Shown here one piece after another: positions 16,635 through 25,846 of a stretch of 36,656 nucleotides of DNA. The DNA is from Melioribacter roseus P3M-2 (lineage in GTDB: Bacteria > Bacteroidota > Ignavibacteria > Kapaibacteriales > Kapaibacteriaceae): the NCBI GenBank assembly GCA_945883395.1, contig CAMCXP010000005.1, forward strand, positions 1 to 36,656. The letters are read 5' to 3'. Position numbers and translations under genes: made by a program. The notes beneath the pieces were generated by a model that did no database searches, was not told the origin of the DNA, and was given only the letters and a program-made list of their open reading frames with translations. Position 1 is the stretch's first letter, and each line of letters starts with the position of its first letter.

Positions 16635-18392
16635 ACGACCCCACTCGATCAAGTTCGGTTTGTCGTTGTTGACGTCGAAACCACCGGCGGCAAGGCTCAT
16701 GATCATCGCATGACCGAAATCGCGATGTGCGTGGTCGAGGACGACGATATCGTGCGTCGGTACGAGTCGCTGATGAATCCGCGGCAGCCGATCCCAGACT
16801 TCATTCAGTTGATGACCGGCATCACGGAAGACATGGTGCGTGATGCGCCAGACGAAGATGCCGTGCTTCCGACGATCGCGGCAGAGCTTGGCGCAGGTGA
16901 TCAGGTGGTAGTCTTCGTCGGACACAATGTCGGGTTTGATTGGAGTTTCGTCAGTCATGCCATCCAGCGCATGGGCGAGCCGGTGCCAGACGTCCCGCGC
17001 CTCTGCACCTGCCGTCTCTCGCGACGTCTCAGCACTGGTCTGGCAAAACATAATCTTGGCATTGTTGCAGAGCACTACGGTTGCACGATCACAGCCCGCC
17101 ACCGAGCGATGGGTGATACGGAAGCGACTGCAAAGGTGTTGATCAAACTGATTGAGCGCGCACGATCAGAGCACGATGCCGCGACGCTCGGCGACTTGAT
17201 CGAACTTCAGCACGCGCAACGTCAACTCCCACCGACGAAGTCCAATCAACGCGTCAAGCAACTCCTTGCACCGCGTCTTGCTGAAGTGCCTGATGAGCCC
17301 GGTGTGTACTACTTCCTGAACACCAAGAAGAACACGCTCTATATCGGTAAGGCAAAGTCGCTTCGCGACCGTGTGCGTCAGTATTTCCATGAAGGTCCGC
17401 TGCACGGCAAATCCGTGCAGAAGATGATTCGGTATATCCGGCACATCGAGTGGGAAGTAACAGGGACCGAACTTGGTGCGATGTTGCTCGAATCACGCGA
17501 GATCAAGACCAAGCGTCCGCTCCATAACCGAGCAAGCCTGGAGTATCATGCGCCCGCGTTCCTGAAGATCACATCGGAAGACTTTCCACGACTTGAGCTT
17601 GTGCACCGGATTGAGGACGACGGAGGCGAGTACTTTGGTCCGTTCCGGAGTCAGCGCATGGCCGAGCGCATCCGCGATATGGTTGTGCGGGAGCACCAAC
17701 TCCGCACGTGCAATGGGGCACTGTTCCCGCATGCCGACGTGAGGCCATGCTTCGACTACCACATCAAGCGCTGCCTAGGTCCGTGTGCACTTCACCAGAC
17801 AATTGACGACTACCGGCAGTCTATCGACGACGCACGCAGATTCCTGATGAACGTACAGACCGGAGCGATTGGACGCCTTTCGATGCAGATGGAGGAAGCT
17901 GCGCTCGATCTTGACTTCGAACGTGCGGCAATGCTGCGCGACGGAATCAAGGAAATCGAACGTGCTACTCTACATGGCACCGATCGTCCGCTCGCTATCA
18001 CCGACACCAATGTTATCATCATGATCCCGACCAGTGATCGGTATGCGACGGTGGAAGTCTATGCGCTGCGTGCAGGACGACTCATGTATCAGCGCGTGAT
18101 CGGCACGGCTGCTCCGCGCGAACCACTCATCGACATGCTCATGGACGTCTTCCAACGTCCAGCACCCCGTGGCGGGTTTACCGATCGCGAACTTGATGAG
18201 CTCCAGATTATCACATCGTGGTTGTATAGACGTCGTGAGCGCGCAACAACGATAGTTGTGCGCGACGTTGACCAACTCCCATCTGAACTCGATGTGACAT
18301 TGAATCAGTACCGTCGCGCTGATCCCGAGGACGTTGTTACTCAACGGTCCGAATACTCACAGCTACCGGAACACGATGACTACGGTGTTTGA
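16629..18392 (+). CDS. DEDDh 3'-5' exonuclease fused to GIY-YIG (UvrC/Cho-like) endonuclease
   Basis: A 587-residue two-nuclease fusion. Residues about 9-175 are a DnaQ-type exonuclease: FVVVDVETTG (Exo I Asp and Glu), GHNVGFDWSF (Exo II Asp) and HRAMGDTEAT (Exo III His and Asp). Residues about 217-295 are a GIY-YIG endonuclease in the UvrC form: DEPGVYYFLNTKKNTLYIGKAKSLRDR, with LLESREIKTKRPLHN. Then come the UvrC cysteine block CFDYHIKRCLGPC and a UVR motif (LDFERAAMLRDGI, about 425-440). The RNase H-like and HhH parts of full UvrC are missing. Similar fusions are known in actinobacteria and Bacteroidota as DEDD exonuclease/GIY-YIG proteins. A role in nucleotide-excision-type repair is likely but not shown. 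The GTG start is the only frame-consistent choice before the exonuclease motif. It overlaps selU by 17 bases. Confidence 0.9.
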   Translation: MLTTPLDQVRFVVVDVETTGGKAHDHRMTEIAMCVVEDDDIVRRYESLMNPRQPIPDFIQLMTGITEDMVRDAPDEDAVLPTIAAELGAGDQVVVFVGHNVGFDWSFVSHAIQRMGEPVPDVPRLCTCRLSRRLSTGLAKHNLGIVAEHYGCTITARHRAMGDTEATAKVLIKLIERARSEHDAATLGDLIELQHAQRQLPPTKSNQRVKQLLAPRLAEVPDEPGVYYFLNTKKNTLYIGKAKSLRDRVRQYFHEGPLHGKSVQKMIRYIRHIEWEVTGTELGAMLLESREIKTKRPLHNRASLEYHAPAFLKITSEDFPRLELVHRIEDDGGEYFGPFRSQRMAERIRDMVVREHQLRTCNGALFPHADVRPCFDYHIKRCLGPCALHQTIDDYRQSIDDARRFLMNVQTGAIGRLSMQMEEAALDLDFERAAMLRDGIKEIERATLHGTDRPLAITDTNVIIMIPTSDRYATVEVYALRAGRLMYQRVIGTAAPREPLIDMLMDVFQRPAPRGGFTDRELDELQIITSWLYRRRERATTIVVRDVDQLPSELDVTLNQYRRADPEDVVTQRSEYSQLPEHDDYGV

Positions 18393-19311
18393 CGATCTGC
18401 GAGATCCACAGTACGCCATCATCGATGTGCGTTCACCTGCTGAATACCAGCAGGGACACATTCCAAATGCAATCAACATCCCACTCTTCAGCAACGACGA
18501 GCGTGCGCATGTAGGCACGCTGTACGTGCAGCAGGGTGCAGCGATCGCCTTCGACGAAGGCTTGCGCTATGTCGGTTCGCGCATGCTTGAACTCGTCCAA
18601 CGTGCGCGTGCCCTCGACCGTCCACTCATCGTCTACTGCTGGCGTGGTGGCATGCGCAGCTCATCGGTCGCATGGCTCTATGCCGCTGCTGGATTGCAAA
18701 CACGCATCGTACCACGCGGGTACAAAGGCTTCAAGGCGTGGGCGCGAAATGTGATTGCACAGCCTTGGAAGTATCATGTGATCGGTGGAATGACCGGTGC
18801 CGGCAAGACTGATTACTTGCATGACCTAATAGGGCGTGGTGAACAGGCCCTCGATCTTGAAGCACTAGCTCATCATAAGGGATCAGTTTTCGGAGCAATG
18901 GGTCCTCAGCCGACAACCGAGCACGTACATAACATGATTGCAATGTCTCTAGCATCGTGCGACCCCTCGCGTGAGATCTTCATTGAAGATGAAAGCAGGC
19001 CCATAGGAACAGTGTATCTTCCTGAGGTGCTCTTCGATGCCATGCAGTCAGCTCGGATGACGACGCTTGACACGCCACGCGAAGAACGCATTGCTCGCTT
19101 AGTGCGCGACTACGGTGAAGTTTCTGCTGAGATGTTGCTCTCTGCATTCTCTCGCATAGAGCGCAAGCTCGGAGGAGAGCGATATGCACGTGCGTGCGAA
19201 GCTGTTGCAGCAGGCGACCTCGCTACTGCAGCAGACCTTGCATTGTCGTACTACGACGCGACCTATGCATACTACCACAAACGACGCATCACCAACACAA
19301 TAGTACCATGA
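18376..19311 (+). CDS. selU: tRNA 2-selenouridine synthase
   Basis: 311 residues (also called MnmH/YbbB). It uses selenophosphate to convert 5-substituted 2-thiouridine at the wobble position of Lys, Glu and Gln tRNAs to 2-selenouridine through a geranylated intermediate. The N-terminal rhodanese domain ([20 protein letters not shown]) carries the catalytic cysteine at about residue 88 in [12 protein letters not shown]. The C-terminal part holds a P-loop ([10 protein letters not shown], about 137-146) and the family block [17 protein letters not shown] start at the ATG 18376 (MTTVFDDL) because the 14 residues added by the track start precede the rhodanese domain without homology. The start lies inside the nuclease gene (17-base overlap) and the stop overlaps the selD ATG by four bases, so supply and use of selenophosphate are co-expressed. 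Confidence 0.93.
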   Translation: MTTVFDDLRDPQYAIIDVRSPAEYQQGHIPNAINIPLFSNDERAHVGTLYVQQGAAIAFDEGLRYVGSRMLELVQRARALDRPLIVYCWRGGMRSSSVAWLYAAAGLQTRIVPRGYKGFKAWARNVIAQPWKYHVIGGMTGAGKTDYLHDLIGRGEQALDLEALAHHKGSVFGAMGPQPTTEHVHNMIAMSLASCDPSREIFIEDESRPIGTVYLPEVLFDAMQSARMTTLDTPREERIARLVRDYGEVSAEMLLSAFSRIERKLGGERYARACEAVAAGDLATAADLALSYYDATYAYYHKRRITNTIVP

Positions 19312-20354
19312 CCGCATCTACCTATCGGCTAACGCAATACTCGCACGGCGCTGGCTGTGGATGTAAGATTTCTCCATCAGTGCTCGACACCATCTTGCAT
19401 TCGACGTTTGTTGCGCCGCATGATGCGCGGTTGCTCGTGGGCAATGCATCACGCGATGATGCAGCTGTGTACGACCTTGGTGATGGTACGGCGGTTGTGA
19501 GCACGACGGATTTCTTCATGCCCATCGTCGACGATCCTGTTGACTTTGGTCGGATCGCTAGTGTGAACGCAATCAGCGATGTCTATGCAATGGGCGGTAC
19601 GCCGATGATGGCTATTGCCGTGTTGGGTTGGCCCGTCAATACGGTGCCAGTCGAGGCTGCACGCTTAGTTCTGGAAGGGGCGCGCATGGCGTGCGCCGAG
19701 GCGGGTATTCCACTTGCAGGCGGACATAGCATCGACAGTCCGGAGCCGATCTTTGGTCTGGCTGTTACGGGGCGAGTAGCATTGGAGCATCTCAAAACAA
19801 ACACAGGCGCCGTGGAAGGCGACGTGTTGTTTCTCACCAAACCGCTTGGAGTAGGCATCCTCACCACGGCCGAGAAGAAAGGCGTGCTGCAACCCGAGCA
19901 CGCTACATGGGCGCGCGACGTGATGGTGAAACTCAATACGGCAGGTGCAGCGTTTGGCGCATTGCCATACGTGCATGCGATGACCGACGTCACGGGGTTT
20001 GGTTTGCTCGGACACTTAGTGGAGCTTGCCGATGGCGCATCGTGCACTGCGTTGCTCGACGCATCAGCGGTGCCACTCATCGATGATGCCGCGATTCGTT
20101 CCTACGTCGCACAAGGCTGCGTGCCTGGTGGTACCAATCGCAATTTCGCAGCGTATGGTCATCGCATCAGTGCGCTCACAGACGAGCAACGTGCGGTGCT
20201 ATGCGATCCGCAAACAAGCGGTGGACTGTTGGTGAGTGTCGATCCTGCGCATGTTGATGCATTCGTTGCGGTATGTGCGCAGAACAACACACTGTCAGCT
20301 GCTCCGATCGGCGTAATGTCAGCTCGAACAGAGGTCGCTGTTCAAGTAGGTTAA
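19308..20354 (+). CDS. selD: Selenophosphate synthase, cysteine form
   Basis: 348 residues. SelD makes selenophosphate from selenide and ATP, the selenium donor for SelU just upstream. The start at 19308 gives [15 protein letters not shown], with Cys17 and Lys20 in the same numbering as E. coli SelD; both active-site positions are ordinary codons (TGT and AAG), so it is not a selenoprotein itself. ATP-binding motifs follow: [64 protein letters not shown] and [11 protein letters not shown]. The track start at 19194 lies inside selU and is wrong. Neither selA, selB nor tRNA-Sec is seen in the window, so the visible selenium use is tRNA modification. The stop shares the TTAA sequence with the convergent gene. 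Confidence 0.95.
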   Translation: MTASTYRLTQYSHGAGCGCKISPSVLDTILHSTFVAPHDARLLVGNASRDDAAVYDLGDGTAVVSTTDFFMPIVDDPVDFGRIASVNAISDVYAMGGTPMMAIAVLGWPVNTVPVEAARLVLEGARMACAEAGIPLAGGHSIDSPEPIFGLAVTGRVALEHLKTNTGAVEGDVLFLTKPLGVGILTTAEKKGVLQPEHATWARDVMVKLNTAGAAFGALPYVHAMTDVTGFGLLGHLVELADGASCTALLDASAVPLIDDAAIRSYVAQGCVPGGTNRNFAAYGHRISALTDEQRAVLCDPQTSGGLLVSVDPAHVDAFVAVCAQNNTLSAAPIGVMSARTEVAVQVG

Positions 20355-21400
20355 TCAACCCACTCGGCAACAAACACGTTTGTGTCGCGCGTGCCTTGGT
20401 TATTGCGATTGCTCGACCATACGATGTACTTGCCATCGGGCGAGAACATCGGGAATGCATTGAAGATGCTCTCGCTCGTGATCTTCTCGAGCCCCGTTCC
20501 ATCCACATTGATCATGTACAACTGAAAGTCGTAGCCGCGTGGTGATGCGTGGTTCGATGAGAAGATGATCTTCTTCTGCGACGGATGGAAGAACGGCGCC
20601 CAGTTCGCTTTGCCAAGAGATGTGATGCGTCGCACGTTTGATCCGTCGACGTTGCAGACGTAGATCTCCATGTTTGTTGGTGCGACGAGGCCCTGCGCGA
20701 GAAGCTCCTTGTACTCGGCTTGTTCCTCGGGCGTCTTCGGTCGCGACGAGCGGTACACGAGCATCGTTCCATCAGGAGAGAAGAACGCGCCGCCATCATA
20801 GCCGAGCTCGTTCGTCACTTGTCGCACATCCGATCCGTCGATGTTCATCGTCCACAATTCGAGGTCGCCGCTGCGATCCGATGTGAAGACGATCTTGTCG
20901 CCCTTGGGTGAAACCGTTGCTTCGGCATCGTAGCCGTATCGATCGGTGAGCGTGTCGATCACGCTGCCGGATGGATCTGCTACGTAGATGTCGTACGTCG
21001 GGAGTACTTGCCACAGGTACTTGCGGTCGGCACGCTCTGGTGGTCCGGGCGGACATGTATCGTCGTGACGCTGTGTGCTGGCGTACAGCACATCGCGACT
21101 GTTCGGCATGAAGTACGAGCACGTGGTGCGCCCCTTTCCAGTGCTGATCATCGGCGGACGGTACGTTGAATCACCAGCTGCTGCAATCGTCAACGCGTGA
21201 ATCTGATCGCACGAATGGCCCCATCCCTTGAAGTTCGATTGGAAGGCGAGCTTCGTGCCGTCAGGACTCCAATATGCTTCTGCATTGTCGCCACCAAACG
21301 TGAGCTGCTTGATGTTGCGAAGGTGCTTCTCCTGCGCTTGCGTGATTGTTGCGAGTGTGCAGAACGATAGCACGATAACGAGCGTCGTACGGAGATTCAT
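20351..21400 (-). CDS. TolB-like WD40/PD40 beta-propeller exported protein
   Basis: 349 residues with a signal peptide ([22 protein letters not shown]). The body consists of PD40 repeats: [90 protein letters not shown], each with an MNIDGS-type linker. This is the TolB propeller fold, typically periplasmic, for protein or peptidoglycan-linked contacts; no peptidase domain is attached. [11 protein letters not shown] insertion with nearby cysteines breaks one blade. It overlaps the upstream beta-barrel gene by ATGA, so the two form an operon, and its TAA overlaps the selD stop in the palindrome TTAA. Specific function unknown. Confidence 0.85.
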   Translation of the reverse strand: MNLRTTLVIVLSFCTLATITQAQEKHLRNIKQLTFGGDNAEAYWSPDGTKLAFQSNFKGWGHSCDQIHALTIAAAGDSTYRPPMISTGKGRTTCSYFMPNSRDVLYASTQRHDDTCPPGPPERADRKYLWQVLPTYDIYVADPSGSVIDTLTDRYGYDAEATVSPKGDKIVFTSDRSGDLELWTMNIDGSDVRQVTNELGYDGGAFFSPDGTMLVYRSSRPKTPEEQAEYKELLAQGLVAPTNMEIYVCNVDGSNVRRITSLGKANWAPFFHPSQKKIIFSSNHASPRGYDFQLYMINVDGTGLEKITSESIFNAFPMFSPDGKYIVWSSNRNNQGTRDTNVFVAEWVD

Positions 21401-22002
21401 AAGTGGTAGGCGATGCCAAAGAGAACGGAGAGTGTTTGAAGATCTTCGCGAAACATCTTCGTGTACCGAACACTTGATGTGATCGTGAGACGTGCGCTTG
21501 CAGCGTATCCAACACCAGCTGTTGCGCCGATCGTGAAGTATGCTTCGTTATTGATTTCTTCGGATGGACGTCGCGCGCCGATGTTGACCGTGATGAGTGT
21601 TGCACCGGCATGTGCCATCACGTAGGGGTGAAGATCCTGCGTGCCAAACACATACCCAATGCCGCCCATGATGGGTGTCGCATTGAGTGAGAGCTCCGAA
21701 AGGTCAATGGTTGCTGAATCTGTCGGGACATTTTTGCCAAGTTGGTAGAACGATGTGCCAACAGAAACCACGCCGACAACACGATCGTCAATGAAGCGCC
21801 AGAAGTTGAGATTCATGCCCCATGCAGTCGACAAGTCGAGACCGCGCTTGATGTCGCCCATCGGGAAGTAGAGTCCGCCATCGATGCCAAGGCGATCGGA
21901 AAACATTCCGGTGCGATAAGTTTTTGGTTGCGCAGTGCTTTGTGCGGAGAGCTGGCTCGCCAAGCACATCGCGCAGAAAAGCAAGGAAAGAAACTGCTTC
22001 AT
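21397..22002 (-). CDS. Outer-membrane beta-barrel protein
   Basis: 201 residues with a signal peptide (MKQFLSLLFCAMCLASQLSA) and an outer-membrane beta-barrel pattern: LGIDGGLYFPMGDI, WGMNLNFWRFIDDRVVGVVSVGTSFY, PIMGGIGYVFG, HPYVMAHAGATLITVNIG, YFTIGATAGVGYAASARLTITSSVRYT and a final LFGIAYHL. This resembles OmpW/OprF-type small barrels or the PorT-like OMP_b-brl families of Bacteroidota. Its TGA overlaps the ATG of the TolB-like gene by four bases. It is divergent from the malic enzyme gene with 39 bases between starts; TAGCTTCG just before its ATG is one mismatch from a -7 box. Confidence 0.78.
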   Translation of the reverse strand: MKQFLSLLFCAMCLASQLSAQSTAQPKTYRTGMFSDRLGIDGGLYFPMGDIKRGLDLSTAWGMNLNFWRFIDDRVVGVVSVGTSFYQLGKNVPTDSATIDLSELSLNATPIMGGIGYVFGTQDLHPYVMAHAGATLITVNIGARRPSEEINNEAYFTIGATAGVGYAASARLTITSSVRYTKMFREDLQTLSVLFGIAYHL

Positions 22003-22041
22003 AGTATTCGAAGCTACGAAGAGTCCGTATTTTAGCAGGCT

Positions 22042-23670
22042 ATGTCAATACATGATGAAACATCGAAGCGTGGCCTGGACATGCTCCGGGATCCGCGATA
22101 CAACAAGGGTACGGCATTCACACGCGAAGAGCGGCAGAAGTATGGGTTGAGCGGCTTGCTCCCCGACATCGTCTCGTCGCTTGACATGCAGCTTCAACGC
22201 ATTGAAGGTCATATCCGATCGCTGCCAACAGACCTCGATCGCTATGTGTACTTCAGCGATCTCCAAGAGCGCAACGAGAGTCTGTTCTACCACATCCTCA
22301 TGCGCGACCCAGTTGCGTACATGCCGGTGGTCTACACGCCGACCGTTGGTCTGGCATGTCAGACGTTTGGACGCATCTATCGTCGCCCGAAAGGACTCTT
22401 CATCAGCGCACGTCACCGCAGTCGTATGGTCGAGGTGATGCGGAACTGGCCAGAGTCGGACGTACGCTGGATCTGCGTTACTGATGGCGAGCGCATTCTT
22501 GGTCTCGGTGACCTTGGCGCACAGGGCATGGGCATCCCGATTGGTAAACTCGCGCTCTACACCGCATGCGCTGGTGTGCCGCCACATCTTACGCTGCCAA
22601 TCGTTCTCGACATCGGCACGAATAACGAAGAGCTCCTGAACGATCCGCTCTACATCGGCATTCGCCAAAAGCGTCTTGCTGGCGAAGAGTATGATGCATT
22701 CGTCGAAGAGTTCGTCACATCTATCGAAACGGTGTTTCCAACCTGCAGCATTCAGTGGGAAGACTTCGCCAATCCCAATGCGGGTCCGATCCTCGAGCGC
22801 TATCGCGATCGCATCTCGTCGTTCAACGACGACATTCAGGGTACTGCTGCTGTTGGCGTCGCGGGAATTCTTGCTGCTCTTCGGATGAAGGACGAGCATC
22901 TTTCGCAACAGACGTTCTTGTTCTTTGGTGCTGGCTCTGCCGGAACAGGCATTGCAGATCTCCTCTGCAATATCATGGTCGCAAAAGGCATCACGATCGA
23001 TGAAGCACGCAAGCGTTGCTGGCTTGTTGATAGTAAGGGGCTCGTCGTGTCTTCCCGCGAAGACCTTGCCGACACCAAGAAGCCATTCGCGCACGACGCA
23101 CCGCATGTGTCGACGTTGCTCGAGGCGGTAACGGTTACGAACGCCACAGCAATCATCGGCACGAGTACCATTCCGAAGAGCTTCACGCAGGATGTGATCG
23201 AACAGATGGCGCGCAATACGCCACGTCCTATGATATTTCCATTCTCAAATCCAACATCGCAGAGCGAATGCTCAGCCGAAGAAGCCTACACGTGGACAAA
23301 CGGTGCGGCAGTCTTTGCGAGTGGTTCGCCGTTCCTGCCCGTTGAGTTGAACGGCACGACGCACTATCCTGGCCAAGGCAACAACGTCTACATCTTCCCG
23401 GGTGTTGGTCTTGCGGTGTATGCAACGCAAGCATCGCGCATTCCAGATCAAGCCTTCGCTGTTGCAGCGCGCGCACTGGCGTCGATGGTCACCGATGAGC
23501 AGTTTGCAAAGGGGCTCATCTACCCGCCGATGTCAAACATCCGTGACGCAGCTGTTGTGGTAGCGAACGCAGTCACAGAGTACCTCTTCAACGAGGGCCT
23601 TGCCCGCGTTGAGCGTCCTGCCGATATCACAGCGTTTGTTCGCGAGCACATCTGGCAGCCTGAGTACTGA
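22042..23670 (+). CDS. Malic enzyme (malate dehydrogenase, oxaloacetate-decarboxylating)
   Basis: 542 residues, the length of large-type malic enzymes. It converts malate to pyruvate and CO2 with reduction of NAD or NADP. The N-terminal malic domain shows DLQERNESLFYHILMRD, VYTPTVGLACQ, and VTDGERILGLGDLGAQGMGI, a hallmark of this family. Metal and substrate residues lie in IQWEDFANPNA and RISSFNDDIQGTAAV. The NAD-binding domain has LFFGAGSAGTGIADLL. The remaining conserved blocks (FPFSNPTSQSECSAEEAY, NNVYIFPGVGLAV, IRDAAVVVANAV) run to the end. A switch between NAD and NADP cannot be read safely from the sequence, so I give no symbol (maeA-like). The adjacent genes do not suggest a pathway; it probably supplies pyruvate/NAD(P)H in central metabolism. 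Confidence 0.92.
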   Translation: MSIHDETSKRGLDMLRDPRYNKGTAFTREERQKYGLSGLLPDIVSSLDMQLQRIEGHIRSLPTDLDRYVYFSDLQERNESLFYHILMRDPVAYMPVVYTPTVGLACQTFGRIYRRPKGLFISARHRSRMVEVMRNWPESDVRWICVTDGERILGLGDLGAQGMGIPIGKLALYTACAGVPPHLTLPIVLDIGTNNEELLNDPLYIGIRQKRLAGEEYDAFVEEFVTSIETVFPTCSIQWEDFANPNAGPILERYRDRISSFNDDIQGTAAVGVAGILAALRMKDEHLSQQTFLFFGAGSAGTGIADLLCNIMVAKGITIDEARKRCWLVDSKGLVVSSREDLADTKKPFAHDAPHVSTLLEAVTVTNATAIIGTSTIPKSFTQDVIEQMARNTPRPMIFPFSNPTSQSECSAEEAYTWTNGAAVFASGSPFLPVELNGTTHYPGQGNNVYIFPGVGLAVYATQASRIPDQAFAVAARALASMVTDEQFAKGLIYPPMSNIRDAAVVVANAVTEYLFNEGLARVERPADITAFVREHIWQPEY

Positions 23671-23679
23671 GTTGCTGCG

Positions 23680-25020
23680 TTAGCGCAGTTCCCGCTCGTG
23701 CACGGTGCGCGTCCAAACGTCTGTGCCCTGCGCATCGACGATGCGGAGTGTTAGGCTGCGTTCGCCGCGATTGCCTTGCGCGGTGATCAGACCGAAGTTG
23801 TGTCCGATGTACTTGGTGCCTTCGACGTGACGTGAGTTTGTGCGATAGATCTCGCTGGAGTTTAGGCCCGACGACAACGGTGACGACGTGAGTTCGTAGA
23901 TCGGATACGTGTTTGGTCGATCCAACTTCGAGAGTTCGGCAAAGTGCACATCGCCAGAGATGAACATCACGCCGCTGATCTTGAGTCGTGTGATTGCAGC
24001 AATGAGGGTGTCGCGTTCCTCGGGCGACCAAGCAAAGCCCTCGCGCTTCATGTTATCGCTGAGCACTTGACCACCAATGGCAACAACCTTGAACGTGGCC
24101 TTACTTGACGCGAGAGCATCGATGAGCCACTGTAGTTGCTGTTCGCCGAGGATGCGTCGAGGAATATCCGTGCGTGCGTTCGGCGTGCGATACCACCGAT
24201 CGTCCATCAGGAATACTTGCACGTCTGCAACATCGAAGGTCGAGGTGATGCCGTGATGCGGTTCGATGCCAAACGACGGATTCGGCCAGTAGGCCATGAA
24301 TGCATCACGAGCATCATGCTTGAGTGCGTAGGTGTAGTCTGCATCGTTCGGACCGTAATCGTGGTCGTCCCAGATGGCGTAACTGGGGACAGTCGCAAAC
24401 AGTCGCTGTGATCCCGGCCACGCGCGTGTGTGCGCATAGCGCTTGAAGATCCCCGCGCGGGAGCCGAAGTCGCCCTCGCGTAGATACGTGTTATCGCCAA
24501 GCCAGATCATCGCATCGGGCTTGCGATCAGCGATCGCGTCGAAGATGCCCGTTGGTGTTCCATACCCACGCTCCTTGCCTGTTGAATCGAATCGCTCGAA
24601 GCCAGGCTCGTTGATATAGTGACAGCTCCCAAGTGCAATCGACACCGTGGGAATCGCGTTGCCACGGAAGCGCCAGATCGGACGTGTGGTAAAGGTCGTT
24701 GGAAGCGTTGTTGATACAGGAGCGCCGTCGAGAACCACATCGTAGGTGTACGTCCGCTGCGGCTCGACGCTATCGAGCACAACCGTTGCGCAGAATCCCG
24801 TGCGCTGGTCGGTGAGAACCTGCGCTGATGTGAACGTGCGTGGTGTACCTACCACGCGGTAACGCACCTGTAGGCGCGTAGCCGTTGATGTCTGCACCCA
24901 GATGGAGGCGCTGCGCATGTCGATATGGCCAAGCATCGGACCCGACACAAGGGTAGCTTGGCTCATCGCGGTGGCAGCCTGAAGGATGCAAATGAGAGCG
25001 ATGAGGAGTTTAGCGTTCAT
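23680..25020 (-). CDS. PhoD-like alkaline phosphatase/phosphodiesterase, exported
   Basis: 446 residues from the ATG 25020, which yields a signal peptide (MNAKLLIALICILQAATAMS); the 27 residues of the longer track ORF overlap the upstream gene. The N-terminal 90 residues are a fibronectin-like PhoD_N domain (GPMLGHIDMRSASIWVQTS). The metallophosphatase core shows SIALGSCHY, DAMIWLGDNTYL, YAIWDDHDYGPND, LMDDRWYR, AIGGQVLSDN and FISGDVHFAEL, whose Asp/His/Asn residues bind the Fe/Ca centre in PhoD. It should release phosphate from phosphomonoesters or diesters outside the cytoplasm. The start lies 11 bases inside the AMP nucleosidase gene, so the two are translated from one message. No Pho box was identified. 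Confidence 0.88.
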   Translation of the reverse strand: MNAKLLIALICILQAATAMSQATLVSGPMLGHIDMRSASIWVQTSTATRLQVRYRVVGTPRTFTSAQVLTDQRTGFCATVVLDSVEPQRTYTYDVVLDGAPVSTTLPTTFTTRPIWRFRGNAIPTVSIALGSCHYINEPGFERFDSTGKERGYGTPTGIFDAIADRKPDAMIWLGDNTYLREGDFGSRAGIFKRYAHTRAWPGSQRLFATVPSYAIWDDHDYGPNDADYTYALKHDARDAFMAYWPNPSFGIEPHHGITSTFDVADVQVFLMDDRWYRTPNARTDIPRRILGEQQLQWLIDALASSKATFKVVAIGGQVLSDNMKREGFAWSPEERDTLIAAITRLKISGVMFISGDVHFAELSKLDRPNTYPIYELTSSPLSSGLNSSEIYRTNSRHVEGTKYIGHNFGLITAQGNRGERSLTLRIVDAQGTDVWTRTVHERELR

Positions 25021-25786
25021 AGCGGAGGTGTTTGATTTCTTCGCCCTGCAGACCAATGTCGCGCATGGCTTCGATGCCGATCGTGAGATGAAGATCGACA
25101 AACGTCTCGGTTACCATCTTGTCGGACTCTTCGGTCTTGACGCCTTCGGGCATAACAGGTACGTCGCTCACGAGCAACAAGGCACCGCGTGGAATGCCAT
25201 TTTTATGTCCGACAATGAAGATCGTGGCAGTCTCCATGTCAATCGCGAGGCATGACAACTCTTGCAGACGTTGTTGGAATTGCTCGTCCCATTCCCAGAC
25301 GCGACGGTTCGTTGTGTAGACAACACCTGTGCGATAGTCTTGCTTGTGATCGAGGATGCGATCGGACACAAACTTGTGGAGCTTGAATGATGGAAGCGCT
25401 GGTACCTCGGGTGGGAAGTAGTCATCACTTGTACCATCGCCACGAATCGCTGCAATCGGCAGAATGAAGTGTCCGATCTCTGTGGATGCCTTAAGTCCGC
25501 CACACTTGCCAAGGAACAGCACGCCCTTCGGCATACGCGCAACCAGCAGGTCCATTATCAGCGCGGCGTTCGGCGAGCCGATTCCGTAGTTGATAATCGT
25601 AAGGTTGCCCGACGTTGCGGTCTGCATCGGACGGTCGGTGCCAAGCACTGGCACGTCGTGCCGCTTCGCAAATGATTCGACGTAACCACGAAAGTTCGTG
25701 AGCAAGATGTAGTCGCCAAACGCAGCGATCTCGGTGCCAGTATATCGTGGAAGCCAGTTCCGCGCAATGTCGAGCTTTGTATGCAT
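25010..25786 (-). CDS. amn: AMP nucleosidase
   Basis: 258 residues, matching the short Bacteroidota form rather than the roughly 480-residue E. coli enzyme. It hydrolyses AMP to adenine and ribose 5-phosphate, controlling adenylate pools. Phosphorylase-fold motifs are visible: IINYGIGSPNAALIMDLL for base and phosphate sites, VLFLGKCGGLK, CLAIDMETATIFIVG (the purine/ribose-binding Met-Glu), and LLLVSDVPVMPEGVKTEESD, which is typical of Amn. The ATG at 25786 is 60 bases from the divergent dihydroorotate-dehydrogenase-like gene; TAGTTTTT close to the ATG is a one-mismatch -7 box. The gene is first in an operon with phoD-like. The shared theme may be nucleotide and phosphate salvage, which is inference. 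Confidence 0.92.
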   Translation of the reverse strand: MHTKLDIARNWLPRYTGTEIAAFGDYILLTNFRGYVESFAKRHDVPVLGTDRPMQTATSGNLTIINYGIGSPNAALIMDLLVARMPKGVLFLGKCGGLKASTEIGHFILPIAAIRGDGTSDDYFPPEVPALPSFKLHKFVSDRILDHKQDYRTGVVYTTNRRVWEWDEQFQQRLQELSCLAIDMETATIFIVGHKNGIPRGALLLVSDVPVMPEGVKTEESDKMVTETFVDLHLTIGIEAMRDIGLQGEEIKHLRYER

Positions 25787-25846
25787 GATGAAAAACTACG
25801 GAGAGTTCGCCTTCGGCGCGCAGGCACAACGTTGTAATTTGCACAC

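Noticed and set aside
22045-23106. 353-residue minus-strand ORF opposite the malic enzyme gene
   Set aside because: It lies wholly antisense to a gene with clear catalytic motifs, has the Cys/His/Arg-rich composition of reverse-frame reading and matches no family.
23681-23694. Small hairpin CTGCG-TTAG-CGCAG between malic enzyme and PhoD stops
   Set aside because: The stem is only five base pairs and has no T-tract, so it could be chance.
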